Assembly (NCBI GenBank): GCA_964619065.1
Contig: CAZUCC010000002.1
Coordinates: 124,001-188,000, forward strand
Direction: 5' to 3'
DNA: 64,000 nt
Source: JANXUC01 sp964619065
GTDB lineage: Bacteria > Acidobacteriota > Terriglobia > Terriglobales > Acidobacteriaceae
Shown: piece after piece, positions 52,772 through 61,568 of the stretch
Layout: every line of letters begins with the position of its first letter
How positions within the stretch are numbered: the first letter of the stretch is position 1
Made by a program: the position numbers and the translations under genes
The notes under the pieces: model-generated
What the model was told of the DNA's origin: nothing
The model's database searches: none
Seen by the model: only the letters and a program-made list of their open reading frames with translations

Positions 52772-52806
52772 GGTGGCAAGGGTAACAAGTCCCTGCCGCC
52801 TTTTTT
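52772..52806 (+). terminator. intrinsic terminator of the kinase operon
   Basis: GGTGGCAAGGG pairs with CCCTGCCGCC (52772-52800, one wobble and one bulged A), followed by six T residues at 52801-52806. This is the clearest intrinsic terminator in the window. Confidence 0.85.
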
Positions 52807-52816
52807 GCTGGTTCCG

Positions 52817-53359
52817 CTAGTGAACCAGGAACCCACTGGCGGCGGCAACCAAGCCCGCGGCAGCGCAGACCAAACCCAGGTACCAGAAAGCTAAGCGACG
52901 CGTCAGCAGGGTGATGGAAGTTACGACCAGCGCAATTTCCAGGAACACCTCGCCGAGGTCAAAACGGTCCGTGCGTTCGTGCGCGACCTTGATTTCCGTC
53001 TCCAGTTTCTTAGCTTCGACACTGATCTCCTTCAGTTCGTCGCGGTAACGCTCGGCCTCGTCGGCATATTTCTCGCGGAGCTTATCGGCTGCTTCAGCGT
53101 CTTTGGTTTGCACCACTCCCATCATGGATGAGAATGTCTCATCGATATGAAGTCGAATATTTTTTGCCTGATAAAAGCCCCACTGATCCGTGGTTTTATT
53201 CTGCAGCAGGACCTCTTCCGTGCTCGCGCGATGTCCCAAGAGAGAGGCGATAGCAACCAGAACGGCGAGGATCGCCATGGTCAGGGTCGCAGGTGCAAGG
53301 ATGGGGTCGTGGCGAGCATGTTCGGCGTGTTCGTGCATTTCATGAATTTCTTCGGACAT
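52817..53359 (-). CDS. DUF4337 membrane protein
   Basis: 180 residues. A His/Glu-rich cytoplasmic start (EIHEMHEHAEHARHD) precedes a first membrane helix (about 25-43). A charged, coiled-coil-like middle (about 85-130, DKLREKYADEAERYRDELKE) and two further helices (LEIALVVTSITLL; WYLGLVCAAAGLVAAASGF) follow. This is the DUF4337 pattern. The molecular function is unknown. It is transcribed alone and ends ten bases from the kinase operon terminator on the opposite strand. Confidence 0.83.
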   Translation of the reverse strand: MSEEIHEMHEHAEHARHDPILAPATLTMAILAVLVAIASLLGHRASTEEVLLQNKTTDQWGFYQAKNIRLHIDETFSSMMGVVQTKDAEAADKLREKYADEAERYRDELKEISVEAKKLETEIKVAHERTDRFDLGEVFLEIALVVTSITLLTRRLAFWYLGLVCAAAGLVAAASGFLVH

Positions 53360-53501
53360 GTGGTTTCCTCGGTGGAGTAGTGACTGTTCGCAATGATCAA
53401 TTCAGGGGCGACGACGATGGTGAGGCGATATTACGCAATCCCGCCCGCTGCCGCAACGTCTTGGCGCCGGTTGCGTAGAAGCTGCTGTCGTGCACGTTCC
53501 G

Positions 53502-53915
53502 TTATTCTCCCATGACTTTCAGAATGACCCGTTTGTCCCGCTGACCATCAAATTCGGCATAGAAGATACGCTGCCACGTGCCCAGATCGAGCCGTCCCTG
53601 GGTGATGGGTACGATGACCTGATGATGCACAAGCAGCGCTTTCAGGTGTGAATCTCCATTGTCCTCGCCGGTATTGTGGTGCCGATAGTCTTCGCGGAAG
53701 GGGGCCAGGTTTTCCAGCCATTTGTCGATGTCGTCGATCAGTCCACTCTCATGATCGTTCACGTAGACGCCAGCGGTGATGTGCATGGCGGAAACGAGCA
53801 CCATGCCTTCTTCAACACCACTCTTTTTGACAGCGGCATCCACTTGCGATGTGATGTGCACATACTCGCGGTGCTCCTTCGTGTGGAACGTCAAATATTC
53901 AGTGTGAAATTTCAT
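53502..53915 (-). CDS. yjbQ: YjbQ/UPF0047 family protein
   Basis: 137 residues from the ATG at 53915, preceded by AAGGAG with a six-base spacer; the ORF upstream adds seven residues. Family landmarks are SAMHITAGVYVNDHESGLIDD, HHNTGEDNGDSHLKALL and GRLDLGTWQRIFYAEFDGQRD, holding the conserved His, Glu and Arg residues. Members have a weak thiamine-phosphate synthase activity in E. coli complementation tests, but their physiological role is unsettled. It is a cytoplasmic, single gene divergent from the DUF2339 operon. Confidence 0.92.
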   Translation of the reverse strand: MKFHTEYLTFHTKEHREYVHITSQVDAAVKKSGVEEGMVLVSAMHITAGVYVNDHESGLIDDIDKWLENLAPFREDYRHHNTGEDNGDSHLKALLVHHQVIVPITQGRLDLGTWQRIFYAEFDGQRDKRVILKVMGE

Positions 53916-54043
53916 GGACAGCTCCTTGAGCATCATGCCAGTAAAAACATATCCAGTTTGGCAGAGAATGCAGTAAGATTCGACCGTCTCAAGAATCTGG
54001 CCTTGTTAGACCAGCAAGAGTTGCCGAACCGGTCCACTCGCCT

Positions 54044-55960
54044 ATGGATAAAGCTGCAGAGGTGCTGCGTGAGCTTGAGGAATTGCGGAATGCCATTCGT
54101 GGGCTGACCGCACGTGTTTATGAGCTAGAGCAAGGGCGCGAACCAGGGGCACTGCGGAAAAGCCAGAGTGATGCCCCCGTAACGGCACCGCCAACTGCAC
54201 CTTCGCCGCAAGCTTTGTGGGAACCGCTGAGCGCTCCGCTTCCTGCTTCCAGTTCGGCTGTGAGTCAATCGCCGCCTGCGCCACCGCCGATCCCACCACA
54301 CATTCCTTCGCCATTGGCAAAACCTGCACCGCGAGCCGTGCAACCTGACCTCGAATCGCGGATTGGTTCGCATTGGCTGAACCGTATTGGGATTACGGCG
54401 CTGTTGATCGGTGTTTCGTATTTCTTGAAGTACGCCTTCGACAATAACTGGATTGGTCCGGCTGGACGCGTGGCGATTGGTTTGTTGGCTGGCATCGGCA
54501 TCGTGCTATGGAGTGAACGGTTTCGTGGTCGAGGATACAGAGCTTTTTCCTATTCCTTGAAAGCAGTAGGGATTGGCACACTCTACCTGGCACTGTGGGC
54601 GGCGTTTCAGGTGTACGCGCTGATCCCCTCCGGCATGGCCTTCTTCGCGATGTTCATGGTGACGGCGGCCACGGCGGTGATGGCATGGTCGCAAGACGCG
54701 GAAATCCTGGCAGCGTTCGCTCTCAGCGGCGGCTTCGCTACGCCTCTGCTTCTCTCGACCGGACAAAACCGCGAGCTGGAGCTGTTTGCCTATGTAGTAC
54801 TCCTCGACGTTGCCGCGCTGTTTTTGGTCGTTTTCCGTCCCTGGCGTCGATTGCTGTTGATGAGCTTTACGGGCACGCTGCTGCTGTATGTCGCTTGGTA
54901 TTCCGAGTATTACCAGCGCTATGAATTCATTCTCACAGCTGCGTTTGCGACGTTGTTCTTTGTCATTTTTGCGATCGGCCCCGTCGTGGCGCGAAATCCC
55001 CGCGTGGGGGCGGTAGGATCCCCGCCGTTTCCTATATTGCTGGGGTTGATCAACGCCGGAGTTTACTTCCTGCAGATGTACATCATGTTGGAGGAGATCG
55101 ATAAAACTCGCAGTGCCTGGGTTGCTTTGACCCTTGCCGCCTTTTATATCTATCTCAGCCGGACGCAGCGTGAACGTTACGGGGATCCAGCGTCCGCGCA
55201 AACATTACACTTATTGCATCTTGCGCTGGCGGTTGGTTTCATCACGGCTGCGATTCCGATCTATCTCAACGCACACTGGATTACGATGGGCTGGTTCGTG
55301 GAAGCAGCAGTTCTACTTTGGGTAGCGGGACGTTTGAAGTCGGATTTGTTGACTGTTTTCTCGGTGGGTGCGCTGATCTTGGGAGTGGTGCGCTTGCTAG
55401 CCATCGACAATTTCGAAACGGGGCAGGTGCTCTTCAACCAGCGAATGGCGACTTACGCTGTCGCGGTTGCAGTCCTTGGCTTACTTGTCTGGTTTGGCCG
55501 CCGGCGTGGCGATGAGGCGGGAGAGCAAATGGCCGCGGTGAGCAGCGTCGCGCTGAACGCGCTCGCACTTTGGGCGTTGGGTTTGGAAGTGCACGACTTC
55601 TATGGCGCGCAGACGACGCGCGCGAGCAAGGGAGTTGGGTACGATTGGCGAGTGTCACGAGAGATTGACATCGCGCGCGACTTCACCTACTCCGCGCTTT
55701 GGATGGGATATGGCGCGATGTTGATGGTGATCGGCTTTCTGAAACGCAGGGTGTTCATTCGATGGCAGGCGATGGCGCTAATTGCCGCCACGATCTGCAA
55801 AGTGTTTGTCTACGATGTTTCATCACTGGACCGCGGGTACCGTATTGTGAGCTTCATGGCGTTGGGGATACTGTTGATGGGCATTTCATTTGTCTACCAA
55901 CGTGACTGGCTCAAGCTCTCGAAGCCGGCGCAAATGCAGTCTCCATCGAGTCCAGCATGA
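54044..55960 (+). CDS. DUF2339 polytopic membrane protein
   Basis: 638 residues. A short coiled-coil-like N-terminus (AAEVLRELEELRNAIRGLTARVYELEQ) is followed by a Pro-rich linker (about 45-100), then SRIGSHWLNRIGITALLIGVSYFLKYAFDNNWIG, the DUF2339 opening, and about fifteen to eighteen membrane helices. The function is unknown; the family is often next to DUF3999, as here, where the next gene overlaps by four bases (ATGA at 55957). The pair probably forms a membrane complex. Confidence 0.9.
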   Translation: MDKAAEVLRELEELRNAIRGLTARVYELEQGREPGALRKSQSDAPVTAPPTAPSPQALWEPLSAPLPASSSAVSQSPPAPPPIPPHIPSPLAKPAPRAVQPDLESRIGSHWLNRIGITALLIGVSYFLKYAFDNNWIGPAGRVAIGLLAGIGIVLWSERFRGRGYRAFSYSLKAVGIGTLYLALWAAFQVYALIPSGMAFFAMFMVTAATAVMAWSQDAEILAAFALSGGFATPLLLSTGQNRELELFAYVVLLDVAALFLVVFRPWRRLLLMSFTGTLLLYVAWYSEYYQRYEFILTAAFATLFFVIFAIGPVVARNPRVGAVGSPPFPILLGLINAGVYFLQMYIMLEEIDKTRSAWVALTLAAFYIYLSRTQRERYGDPASAQTLHLLHLALAVGFITAAIPIYLNAHWITMGWFVEAAVLLWVAGRLKSDLLTVFSVGALILGVVRLLAIDNFETGQVLFNQRMATYAVAVAVLGLLVWFGRRRGDEAGEQMAAVSSVALNALALWALGLEVHDFYGAQTTRASKGVGYDWRVSREIDIARDFTYSALWMGYGAMLMVIGFLKRRVFIRWQAMALIAATICKVFVYDVSSLDRGYRIVSFMALGILLMGISFVYQRDWLKLSKPAQMQSPSSPA

Positions 55961-57252
55961 TCTCACAGCTATTGGCCTTCACCTTCGCCGTATTTGCTCT
56001 CGCTGCGCCTGCGAGCGGCCAGAGCCTTTCCTATTTCGCGCGCACGAGAAGTATCTCTGTGGCCTCGTCGCCGCAGACGAATTACTTCGTGGTCGACGAG
56101 GAAATTCTGCAGCATGCCCGGCTCGATCTCTCAGATCTTCGAATCTATGATGGCAAGACACAGGTTCCATACGCGCTCGCCATACAGTCGGCGGGTGTGC
56201 AAAGCGCTGAGCATGAGGCGAAGATTCTGAATCTCGGAGTCGTTGGTGGCAACACCGAGTTCGATCTTGACCTTTCGTCGGTGGTTCAGTACAACCGCAT
56301 TCGGCTAAGCCTTGACGCGAAGGATTTCCTGGTGACCGCTCGCGTCCAGGGCAAGGATGTTTTGGCCGGTGGGACGCCCGTCGATCTCGGTGTCTCCACG
56401 CTCTACGATTTCTCCCGAGAGAGTCTGGGCTCCAGCACGACGCTGAGGGTACCGACTGCTAGCTTCCGTTATCTGCATGTGCGGCTGACGGCCGGGATTC
56501 GGCCGCAGCAGGTTAAGGGAGCTTCGGTCTACAGTTTGGAAGAAAAGAAATCGTATTGGACTGACGTGGGCTCCTGCAGTGCTCCAAGGCAGGTCCACAC
56601 GAGTGCGCAGGGAAAATCTTCAGACCGATCAACGCCAGAGAAGCCAACGACTGTGATTGACTGTGACGTGCCTTTGAATGTGCGCGTGGACCGGATTGCA
56701 TTCACAGTGACAGCGAGTCAGGTCAACTTCCGGCGGTCGGTGGAGGTGACCGAAGCCTCCGATGCGGCGCCGGGTGGCCCGTTAGGGTTGGCTGAGGGAG
56801 ACATTAGCCGCGTGCAACTGAAGCGAGGCGGAACGGTCGTGAACAGCGAACAGTTATCTGTCCCGGTGGCGAGGTCGCATGCGGCGGCACACTTCACGGT
56901 GACGGTGGCGAACGGCGACGACCCGCCGCTGGCGATTGAGCGGGTTCAGCCGCAGGCCGTGGAATGGCGTGTATTCTTCGCGCCGCCCTCTGCATCCCAG
57001 GGCGGGATGTTGCGCCTCTACTACGGCGACGAAAAGCTGGACGCTCCCACCTACGATTATGCGAAATTCTTCAAGGACGACGAGCCTGTAGCGCAGGCGC
57101 AGTTGGGTCCAGCGGAGGCCAACACTGCCTTCACTGGCCGACCCGACGACAGGCCGTGGTCAGAACGTCACAAGGCTGTGCTGTGGGTGGCCATGCTGGC
57201 GGCAGTTGTCGGATTAGGTTTCCTGGCATTGCGTGGACTGAAACAGGGATGA
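55957..57252 (+). CDS. DUF3999 exported protein with C-terminal membrane anchor
   Basis: 431 residues. A signal peptide ends near APASGQ, the bulk is an extracytoplasmic beta-rich region (SLSYFARTRSISVAS, the DUF3999 opening LDLSDLRIYDGKTQVPYAL), and a single helix (AVLWVAMLAAVVGLGFLALRGL) anchors the C-terminus. Function unknown. Its start overlaps the DUF2339 stop by four bases, so the two are translationally coupled and probably act together in the envelope. Confidence 0.87.
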   Translation: MISQLLAFTFAVFALAAPASGQSLSYFARTRSISVASSPQTNYFVVDEEILQHARLDLSDLRIYDGKTQVPYALAIQSAGVQSAEHEAKILNLGVVGGNTEFDLDLSSVVQYNRIRLSLDAKDFLVTARVQGKDVLAGGTPVDLGVSTLYDFSRESLGSSTTLRVPTASFRYLHVRLTAGIRPQQVKGASVYSLEEKKSYWTDVGSCSAPRQVHTSAQGKSSDRSTPEKPTTVIDCDVPLNVRVDRIAFTVTASQVNFRRSVEVTEASDAAPGGPLGLAEGDISRVQLKRGGTVVNSEQLSVPVARSHAAAHFTVTVANGDDPPLAIERVQPQAVEWRVFFAPPSASQGGMLRLYYGDEKLDAPTYDYAKFFKDDEPVAQAQLGPAEANTAFTGRPDDRPWSERHKAVLWVAMLAAVVGLGFLALRGLKQG

Positions 57253-57270
57253 GCTTTGTAAGAGGGTAAC

Positions 57271-57312
57271 TTGCAAAAGGCACGTCTTTCCCGTATGTTA
57301 AACATGTTTAAC
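57271..57312 (+). promoter_or_regulatory. toxin-antitoxin promoter with embedded palindromic operator
   Basis: TTGCAA (57271-57276), 17 bases, TATGTT (57294-57299). The perfect 16-bp palindrome GTTAAACATGTTTAAC (57297-57312) overlaps the -10 box, as expected for autorepression by a ribbon-helix-helix antitoxin. Confidence 0.75.
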
Positions 57313-57323
57313 AGAGGCCATTC

Positions 57324-57536
57324 ATGCTGGGAATACGGTTGGACGCGGAACTCGAAGCCAAGCTGGAATCGCTCGCCCGCGAAACTGGGCGCAGCAAGAG
57401 CTATTACGCCCGTGAAGCGATCCGCCAATTTCTCGAAGATCGCGAAGACTACCTGAAGGGGATCGCTGTGCTGGAGCGCCGCGAGCCCACTATTACGCTG
57501 AGGGAACTGGAGCGGCGGCTTGGCTTGGATCGTTGA
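57324..57536 (+). CDS. RHH-type antitoxin (CopG/RelB-like)
   Basis: 70 residues. The N-terminal ribbon-helix-helix, MLGIRLDAELEAKLESLARE then SKSYYAREAIRQFLEDRED, binds DNA as a dimer; the C-terminal tail (LERREPTITLRELERRLGL) would wrap the toxin. AGAGG lies eight bases before the ATG. The gene overlaps the toxin gene by 17 bases, and the operator palindrome upstream supports autoregulation. It is a plausible antitoxin of the RelE-family toxin encoded next. Confidence 0.88.
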   Translation: MLGIRLDAELEAKLESLARETGRSKSYYAREAIRQFLEDREDYLKGIAVLERREPTITLRELERRLGLDR

Positions 57537-57786
57537 GATCTCCCGCACTGCCGAGAAACAGATCAGGAAACTCGACCGCACTTCGCAATCTGCAGTCGTA
57601 CGTTTTCTTCGCGAGCAAGTGGAGCCAGCCTCTAACCCCCGCCTGTTGGGCAAGCCCCTACATGGAGATAAACAAGGGCTTTGGCGCTATCGCGTGGGGG
57701 ATTATCGTTTGGTTTGCGAAATCCAAGAAAAGCGTATCACTGTGCTTGTGCTGCGAGTGGGGCATCGCAAAGACGTATACCGCTGA
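57520..57786 (+). CDS. RelE/ParE family toxin
   Basis: 88 residues from a TTG at 57520, inside the antitoxin gene, with GGAGCGG upstream. The RelE fold is recognisable: ISRTAEKQIRKLD, then LGKPLHGDKQGLWRYRVGDYRLVCEI and VLVLRVGHRKDVYR, with basic residues and the terminal Tyr typical of RelE mRNA interferases. It would cleave ribosome-bound mRNA when free. Overlap with the antitoxin gene keeps toxin translation coupled and low. No TA partner elsewhere is needed. Confidence 0.88.
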   Translation: MAWIVEISRTAEKQIRKLDRTSQSAVVRFLREQVEPASNPRLLGKPLHGDKQGLWRYRVGDYRLVCEIQEKRITVLVLRVGHRKDVYR

Positions 57787-57934
57787 GACCGGCGCTAGAG
57801 CGAACAACGCCGAAAAAATGCAGTTTGCACTCGCGTTCCAAGCCCATACGTTACTCCTCGCTCAGAATTTGCTCCCCGATTTACATTGATGGGCAAGGTG
57901 GTTTACGCAAGCAACAATGCTTTAACCTAGGCCC

Positions 57935-58819
57935 ATGCGCGTTCTCATGATTGGCGGAATGGGCCTCATCGGGCCCTTCGTGGCAAGGGAACTCCAGGAT
58001 CGCGGCCATGAGGTAACAGTCTTTCATCGGGGTCAGGACGAGTCAGCCCTCCCGCCGGAAATACAGCACTACCGGAGTGAGCAGGCTGCCATGCCAGTTT
58101 TAAACTTTCCGCAGGATCTGTTGCGCAGGGAGTTCGAAATCGTCATTCACATGATCGCGATGGGAGAACTCGATGCGCGAGCCGCTATGCAGGCATTTAC
58201 GGGTCGTGTTCAACGCATGGTGGCCGTAAGTAGTGGCGATGTTTACCAAGCGTATGGCCGCTTTACGGGTCTGGAGCCTGGCCCGGTGGAAGCGGGGTTG
58301 TTAACCGAAGATTCTCCCTTGCGGAAAGTTCTGTATCCCTACCGGGCGCAGGCGAAGTCGTCCGAAGAGTTGAGCTACTACTACGAAAAGATTCTTGTCG
58401 AACGCGAGGTGCTCGGACATGCCCAGTTGCCTGGAACTATTCTTCGATTGCCTAAGGTCTACGGCCCGGGAGGCAACGCGAACTTTGCGACCGTCCATGG
58501 ATACCGTGACAAGCCGAGCTGGCGATGGACGCACGGATATGTCGAGAATGTTGCTGCAGCCATTGTGCTAGTGGCTCTTCATCCTGCCGCCGCAGGTCGT
58601 ATCTACAACGTAGGAGAAGCGTATACGCCAACTATCGCCGAGCGTCTGCAAAACCTGCCTCCATCCGCGCTCCCCACAACTCAGGCCGAGGGCTATGATT
58701 TTCGTCACGACATCGCATATGACACCTCGCGAATTCGACAAGAACTCGGCTACGCGGAGCGGGCGTCTTACAAAGAAGGTTTGAGGCGAACGCTGGACGC
58801 CGGGACTGCTCAGTCCTGA
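57935..58819 (+). CDS. NAD(P)-dependent epimerase/dehydratase family protein (SDR)
   Basis: 294 residues. The N-terminal Rossmann motif GGMGLIGPFVARELQDRGHEV (GxxGxxG at about 7-13) and the YxxxK pair in SYYYEKILVE (about 148-152) mark an extended SDR. LPGTILRLPKVYGPGG is the substrate-side signature of nucleotide-sugar epimerases. The usual SSxxxVY at the active site is present as AVSSGDVYQAYG. The substrate is unknown. It is alone on its transcript, 148 bases after the toxin gene; that gap shows no gene. Confidence 0.88.
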   Translation: MRVLMIGGMGLIGPFVARELQDRGHEVTVFHRGQDESALPPEIQHYRSEQAAMPVLNFPQDLLRREFEIVIHMIAMGELDARAAMQAFTGRVQRMVAVSSGDVYQAYGRFTGLEPGPVEAGLLTEDSPLRKVLYPYRAQAKSSEELSYYYEKILVEREVLGHAQLPGTILRLPKVYGPGGNANFATVHGYRDKPSWRWTHGYVENVAAAIVLVALHPAAAGRIYNVGEAYTPTIAERLQNLPPSALPTTQAEGYDFRHDIAYDTSRIRQELGYAERASYKEGLRRTLDAGTAQS

Positions 58820-58868
58820 CGGCTACTGCATGGACCGAGAGCACAGCCGAGCTATAAGATAGTGCGGC

Positions 58869-59789
58869 ATGCGACTCTGGTTGGCACATGGCAGCGAGGT
58901 CAGCATCCGCGAGCAGCTTGCGACTCAGGTCGTTCTGGGCATTCTGAGCGACGACTTGCTGCCCGGGCAGCGCCTGCCCAGCACAAGAGAATTGGCGCGG
59001 CGGTTTCATCTCCATCCCAACACGGTGAGTGCAGGTTACCGCCAACTGGAACGGGAGCGTTGGGTGGAGTTCCGCCATGGAAGCGGCGTGTATGTGCGAA
59101 ATACCAAACCGGAAGTAGTACACTCGCCAGCGCTCGCACTCGATCAAATTATTGCGAACCTATTCCGTTCGGCGCGTGAATTGGGTGTTCCCCTGACGGG
59201 TGTGCGTGCACGTCTGCGGAAATGGCTGGATTTGCAGCCGCCGGACCATTTTCTCTTGATCGAACCAGACGAAGAGTTGAGACGAATTGTGGTGCTGGAA
59301 ATGCAACAGACGCTGACGTTTCCGGTCCAGGGCTGTGGTTTGCTAGAGTGCCGTCTTTCGGAGGTACTGGAAAGCGCCATTCCGGCTGTACTTCCCAACA
59401 AGTTGAAAATAGTACGGCCGCTGTTGCCGGCTGGAGCCGAGTTGCTGACTCTGCAATTTCGTTCCGTACCGACCTCTCTTGCGGGATGGTTGCCAGCGCC
59501 TTCGAATGCCCTTGTGGGAATCGCATCCCGATGGACAGACTTTCTGAAACTGGCGCGCATCGTGCTGATCGCGGCTGGCTTTCATCCCGATGACCTGGTG
59601 TTTCGGGATGCTCGAAAGCCGCGCTGGCAGCGGGGTCTAGAGCAGACCGCGGCGGTTATCACCGATGCTGTGACTGCTACGGAAGTGCCAAAACGCTGCC
59701 GCGTAATCTCTTTCTCCCTGCTTTCGGAATCTTCGATTACGGAACTCCAGCGCTACCAGGAATTTATCCGCCACCCACTCGTCCCGTGA
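58869..59789 (+). CDS. GntR family regulator with an unrecognised C-terminal domain
   Basis: 306 residues. The GntR winged helix is at about 12-78 (SIREQLATQVVLGILSDD, then LPSTRELARRFHLHPNTVSA and GYRQLERERWVEFRHGSGVYVR). The remaining 225 residues match neither the FadR, HutC nor aminotransferase-like effector domains by eye; they hold a helical linker and a mixed alpha/beta part (LTFPVQGCGLLECRLSEVLE; ELLTLQFRSVPTSLAGWLP) that looks periplasmic-binding-like. The target and ligand are unknown; it is adjacent to the epimerase gene. Confidence 0.83.
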   Translation: MRLWLAHGSEVSIREQLATQVVLGILSDDLLPGQRLPSTRELARRFHLHPNTVSAGYRQLERERWVEFRHGSGVYVRNTKPEVVHSPALALDQIIANLFRSARELGVPLTGVRARLRKWLDLQPPDHFLLIEPDEELRRIVVLEMQQTLTFPVQGCGLLECRLSEVLESAIPAVLPNKLKIVRPLLPAGAELLTLQFRSVPTSLAGWLPAPSNALVGIASRWTDFLKLARIVLIAAGFHPDDLVFRDARKPRWQRGLEQTAAVITDAVTATEVPKRCRVISFSLLSESSITELQRYQEFIRHPLVP

Positions 59790-59859
59790 GTGGGACAGTC
59801 TCGAAAGTGTCACAGCTCCATAACAACCGCTGCAATGTTGTCGCTAGCATGCGGTTATT

Positions 59860-60342
59860 ATGCGACAGCTACGAATCATTAACCTCCTGCTAGCCCTCTT
59901 CGTGCTTGCGTCGAATGCACAGGCACAGAAGGGAGATTGGCGAGCGGTGAAGCAGCTTGCGCCGGGCACCCCAATCTCTGTGAAGTACGGACGTTTCTTC
60001 GTGCATGACCGGTGCATCTTTCAGAGCGCGACCGATGACGTGCTGGTTTGCGAACGAATCCTCTACGGCACAAGCAGGATTTTCATCCCACCCGAGGCCG
60101 TGTACCGGCGTAAATTAGTGCGGGAAATCCGTCTGGAACACAGCGATGCCTCCAACGCCGCCGTTGGAGCGGCCATTGGCGGAAGCATCGGTGCGGCGCT
60201 TGGCGCAGCTGCTCCCAGCAATGCAAGCGCGAGGGCGCGACTTAGCGCTGGTCTTCTGGTAGGCACGGGGGGTGCGCTCGTGGGCGCGTTCGTTGGCAGA
60301 GACTTTCCAATTCGACACCGCGAAGTTGTTTATCGCCAATAG
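59860..60342 (+). CDS. Small exported protein with glycine-zipper segment
   Basis: 160 residues with a signal peptide ending near SNAQAQ. The mature part has a beta-rich opening (ISVKYGRFFVHDRCIFQSATDDVLVCERI, with two Cys) and then a Gly/Ala-rich stretch (AAVGAAIGGSIGAALGAAA, ... LLVGTGGALVGAFVG) typical of glycine zippers that pack in membranes. No known function. It is followed 21 bases later by a beta-propeller lipoprotein gene in the same direction. Confidence 0.75.
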   Translation: MRQLRIINLLLALFVLASNAQAQKGDWRAVKQLAPGTPISVKYGRFFVHDRCIFQSATDDVLVCERILYGTSRIFIPPEAVYRRKLVREIRLEHSDASNAAVGAAIGGSIGAALGAAAPSNASARARLSAGLLVGTGGALVGAFVGRDFPIRHREVVYRQ

Positions 60343-60363
60343 GGCTAGTCAAGGATTTCAGTG

Positions 60364-61524
60364 ATGGTGAGCAAAAAATTTCTATTTTCCGCGGGTGCGG
60401 CGCAAGTTCTCTTGTGGGCATTGGTCGTAACCGATGCTTTTACTGGGTGCGGTGGTAGTTCTTCGAGTCCACCGCCGGCCTCGCGTCCCGAAGTTCTTTA
60501 TGCCACCGGCTTCAATCAGATACTGAGCCTCAAGGTGGACTCTTCAACGGGAGGGCTGAGTACCCCGACAGTGACACCCGGGCCAGATACAACGCTAGGC
60601 ATAACAACGACGATAGCGGCGGATCCTGCAGGTAAGTTTCTGTTTGTCTGCGATACACAAGGTAGTGGGATTGACGTTTTTTCCATTAGCCCCACCACGA
60701 GTGCCCTAACACTCGTCAATGGTTCGCCTTTTCCAGCCGGCGGACTCGGCGTGCCCGACGGATTGGCTGTTGATTCCTCGGGGAAATTCCTCTATGTCGT
60801 GGGCATTTTCGGCATCGACGCATTTACCGTAAGCGGCATGTCGGGCGCGTTGACTCTGGTTGCGGGTTCTCCCTTTGCGGATAGCAACGGTCCATTCGGA
60901 GTCGTCGTAGCTCCACCTGGCAAATTTCTTTACACGAGTGACATTGGCAGTCCCCAGGCCACGATCTCTGGGTTTTCGATCAACTCCAGCACTGGGGCGC
61001 TCGCACCAGTGCCCGGGTCTCCGTTCTCCACGGGCACAAACGCGTTTCCCTTGAATATGGTATCGCATCCATCCGGAAAGTTTCTTTATGCCGGGATTCC
61101 AGCGACGAATACCGTCGAGGCGTGGAGTATCGACATCACAACGGGCGCTCTCAAAGCGGTTCCGGGCTCACCCTTCACGGTGGGAATCGGGGGCAGCTCG
61201 TCTCTATTCAGTGTTGCCGTGGATACAGCAGGCAAATTCTTGTACGTGTCCGACGACTCGGGGGATATATTCGGTTTTGCCATCAACCCCAACAGTGGCG
61301 CGCTGGCCGCAATAGCGGGTTCGCCTTTCTCATTTTTCGCAATTACCGACCAGATGTTTATTGATCCCTCGGGACAATACTTGTATGCGCCAGCCGGACC
61401 CTTCATCACTGGCATGCACATCGATGCCACGACGGGTGAGTTAACGCTGTTGAGCGGTTCCCCATTTCCTGCGGGTGCCCCACTGACGATCCCGGCGACA
61501 GTGAGCTTCGTCAAGGCACACTAA
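60364..61524 (+). CDS. Beta-propeller (lactonase/YncE-like) exported protein, probable lipoprotein
   Basis: 386 residues from the ATG at 60364; a GTG at 60361 is in frame, but AAGGA is better spaced for the ATG. The signal region ends at FTGC, a plausible lipobox, followed by a Gly/Ser/Pro linker. About seven repeats of the kind PSGKFLYV...I.AFSI....GAL..V.GSPF make a beta-propeller, as in the 6-phosphogluconolactonase-like family. No catalytic residue is clear, so a binding or structural role is as likely as an enzymatic one. Confidence 0.85.
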   Translation: MVSKKFLFSAGAAQVLLWALVVTDAFTGCGGSSSSPPPASRPEVLYATGFNQILSLKVDSSTGGLSTPTVTPGPDTTLGITTTIAADPAGKFLFVCDTQGSGIDVFSISPTTSALTLVNGSPFPAGGLGVPDGLAVDSSGKFLYVVGIFGIDAFTVSGMSGALTLVAGSPFADSNGPFGVVVAPPGKFLYTSDIGSPQATISGFSINSSTGALAPVPGSPFSTGTNAFPLNMVSHPSGKFLYAGIPATNTVEAWSIDITTGALKAVPGSPFTVGIGGSSSLFSVAVDTAGKFLYVSDDSGDIFGFAINPNSGALAAIAGSPFSFFAITDQMFIDPSGQYLYAPAGPFITGMHIDATTGELTLLSGSPFPAGAPLTIPATVSFVKAH

Positions 61525-61568
61525 ACACCGCGCCAAATTGTTGTGATTGTTCGTAGCCTGAGATCAGC

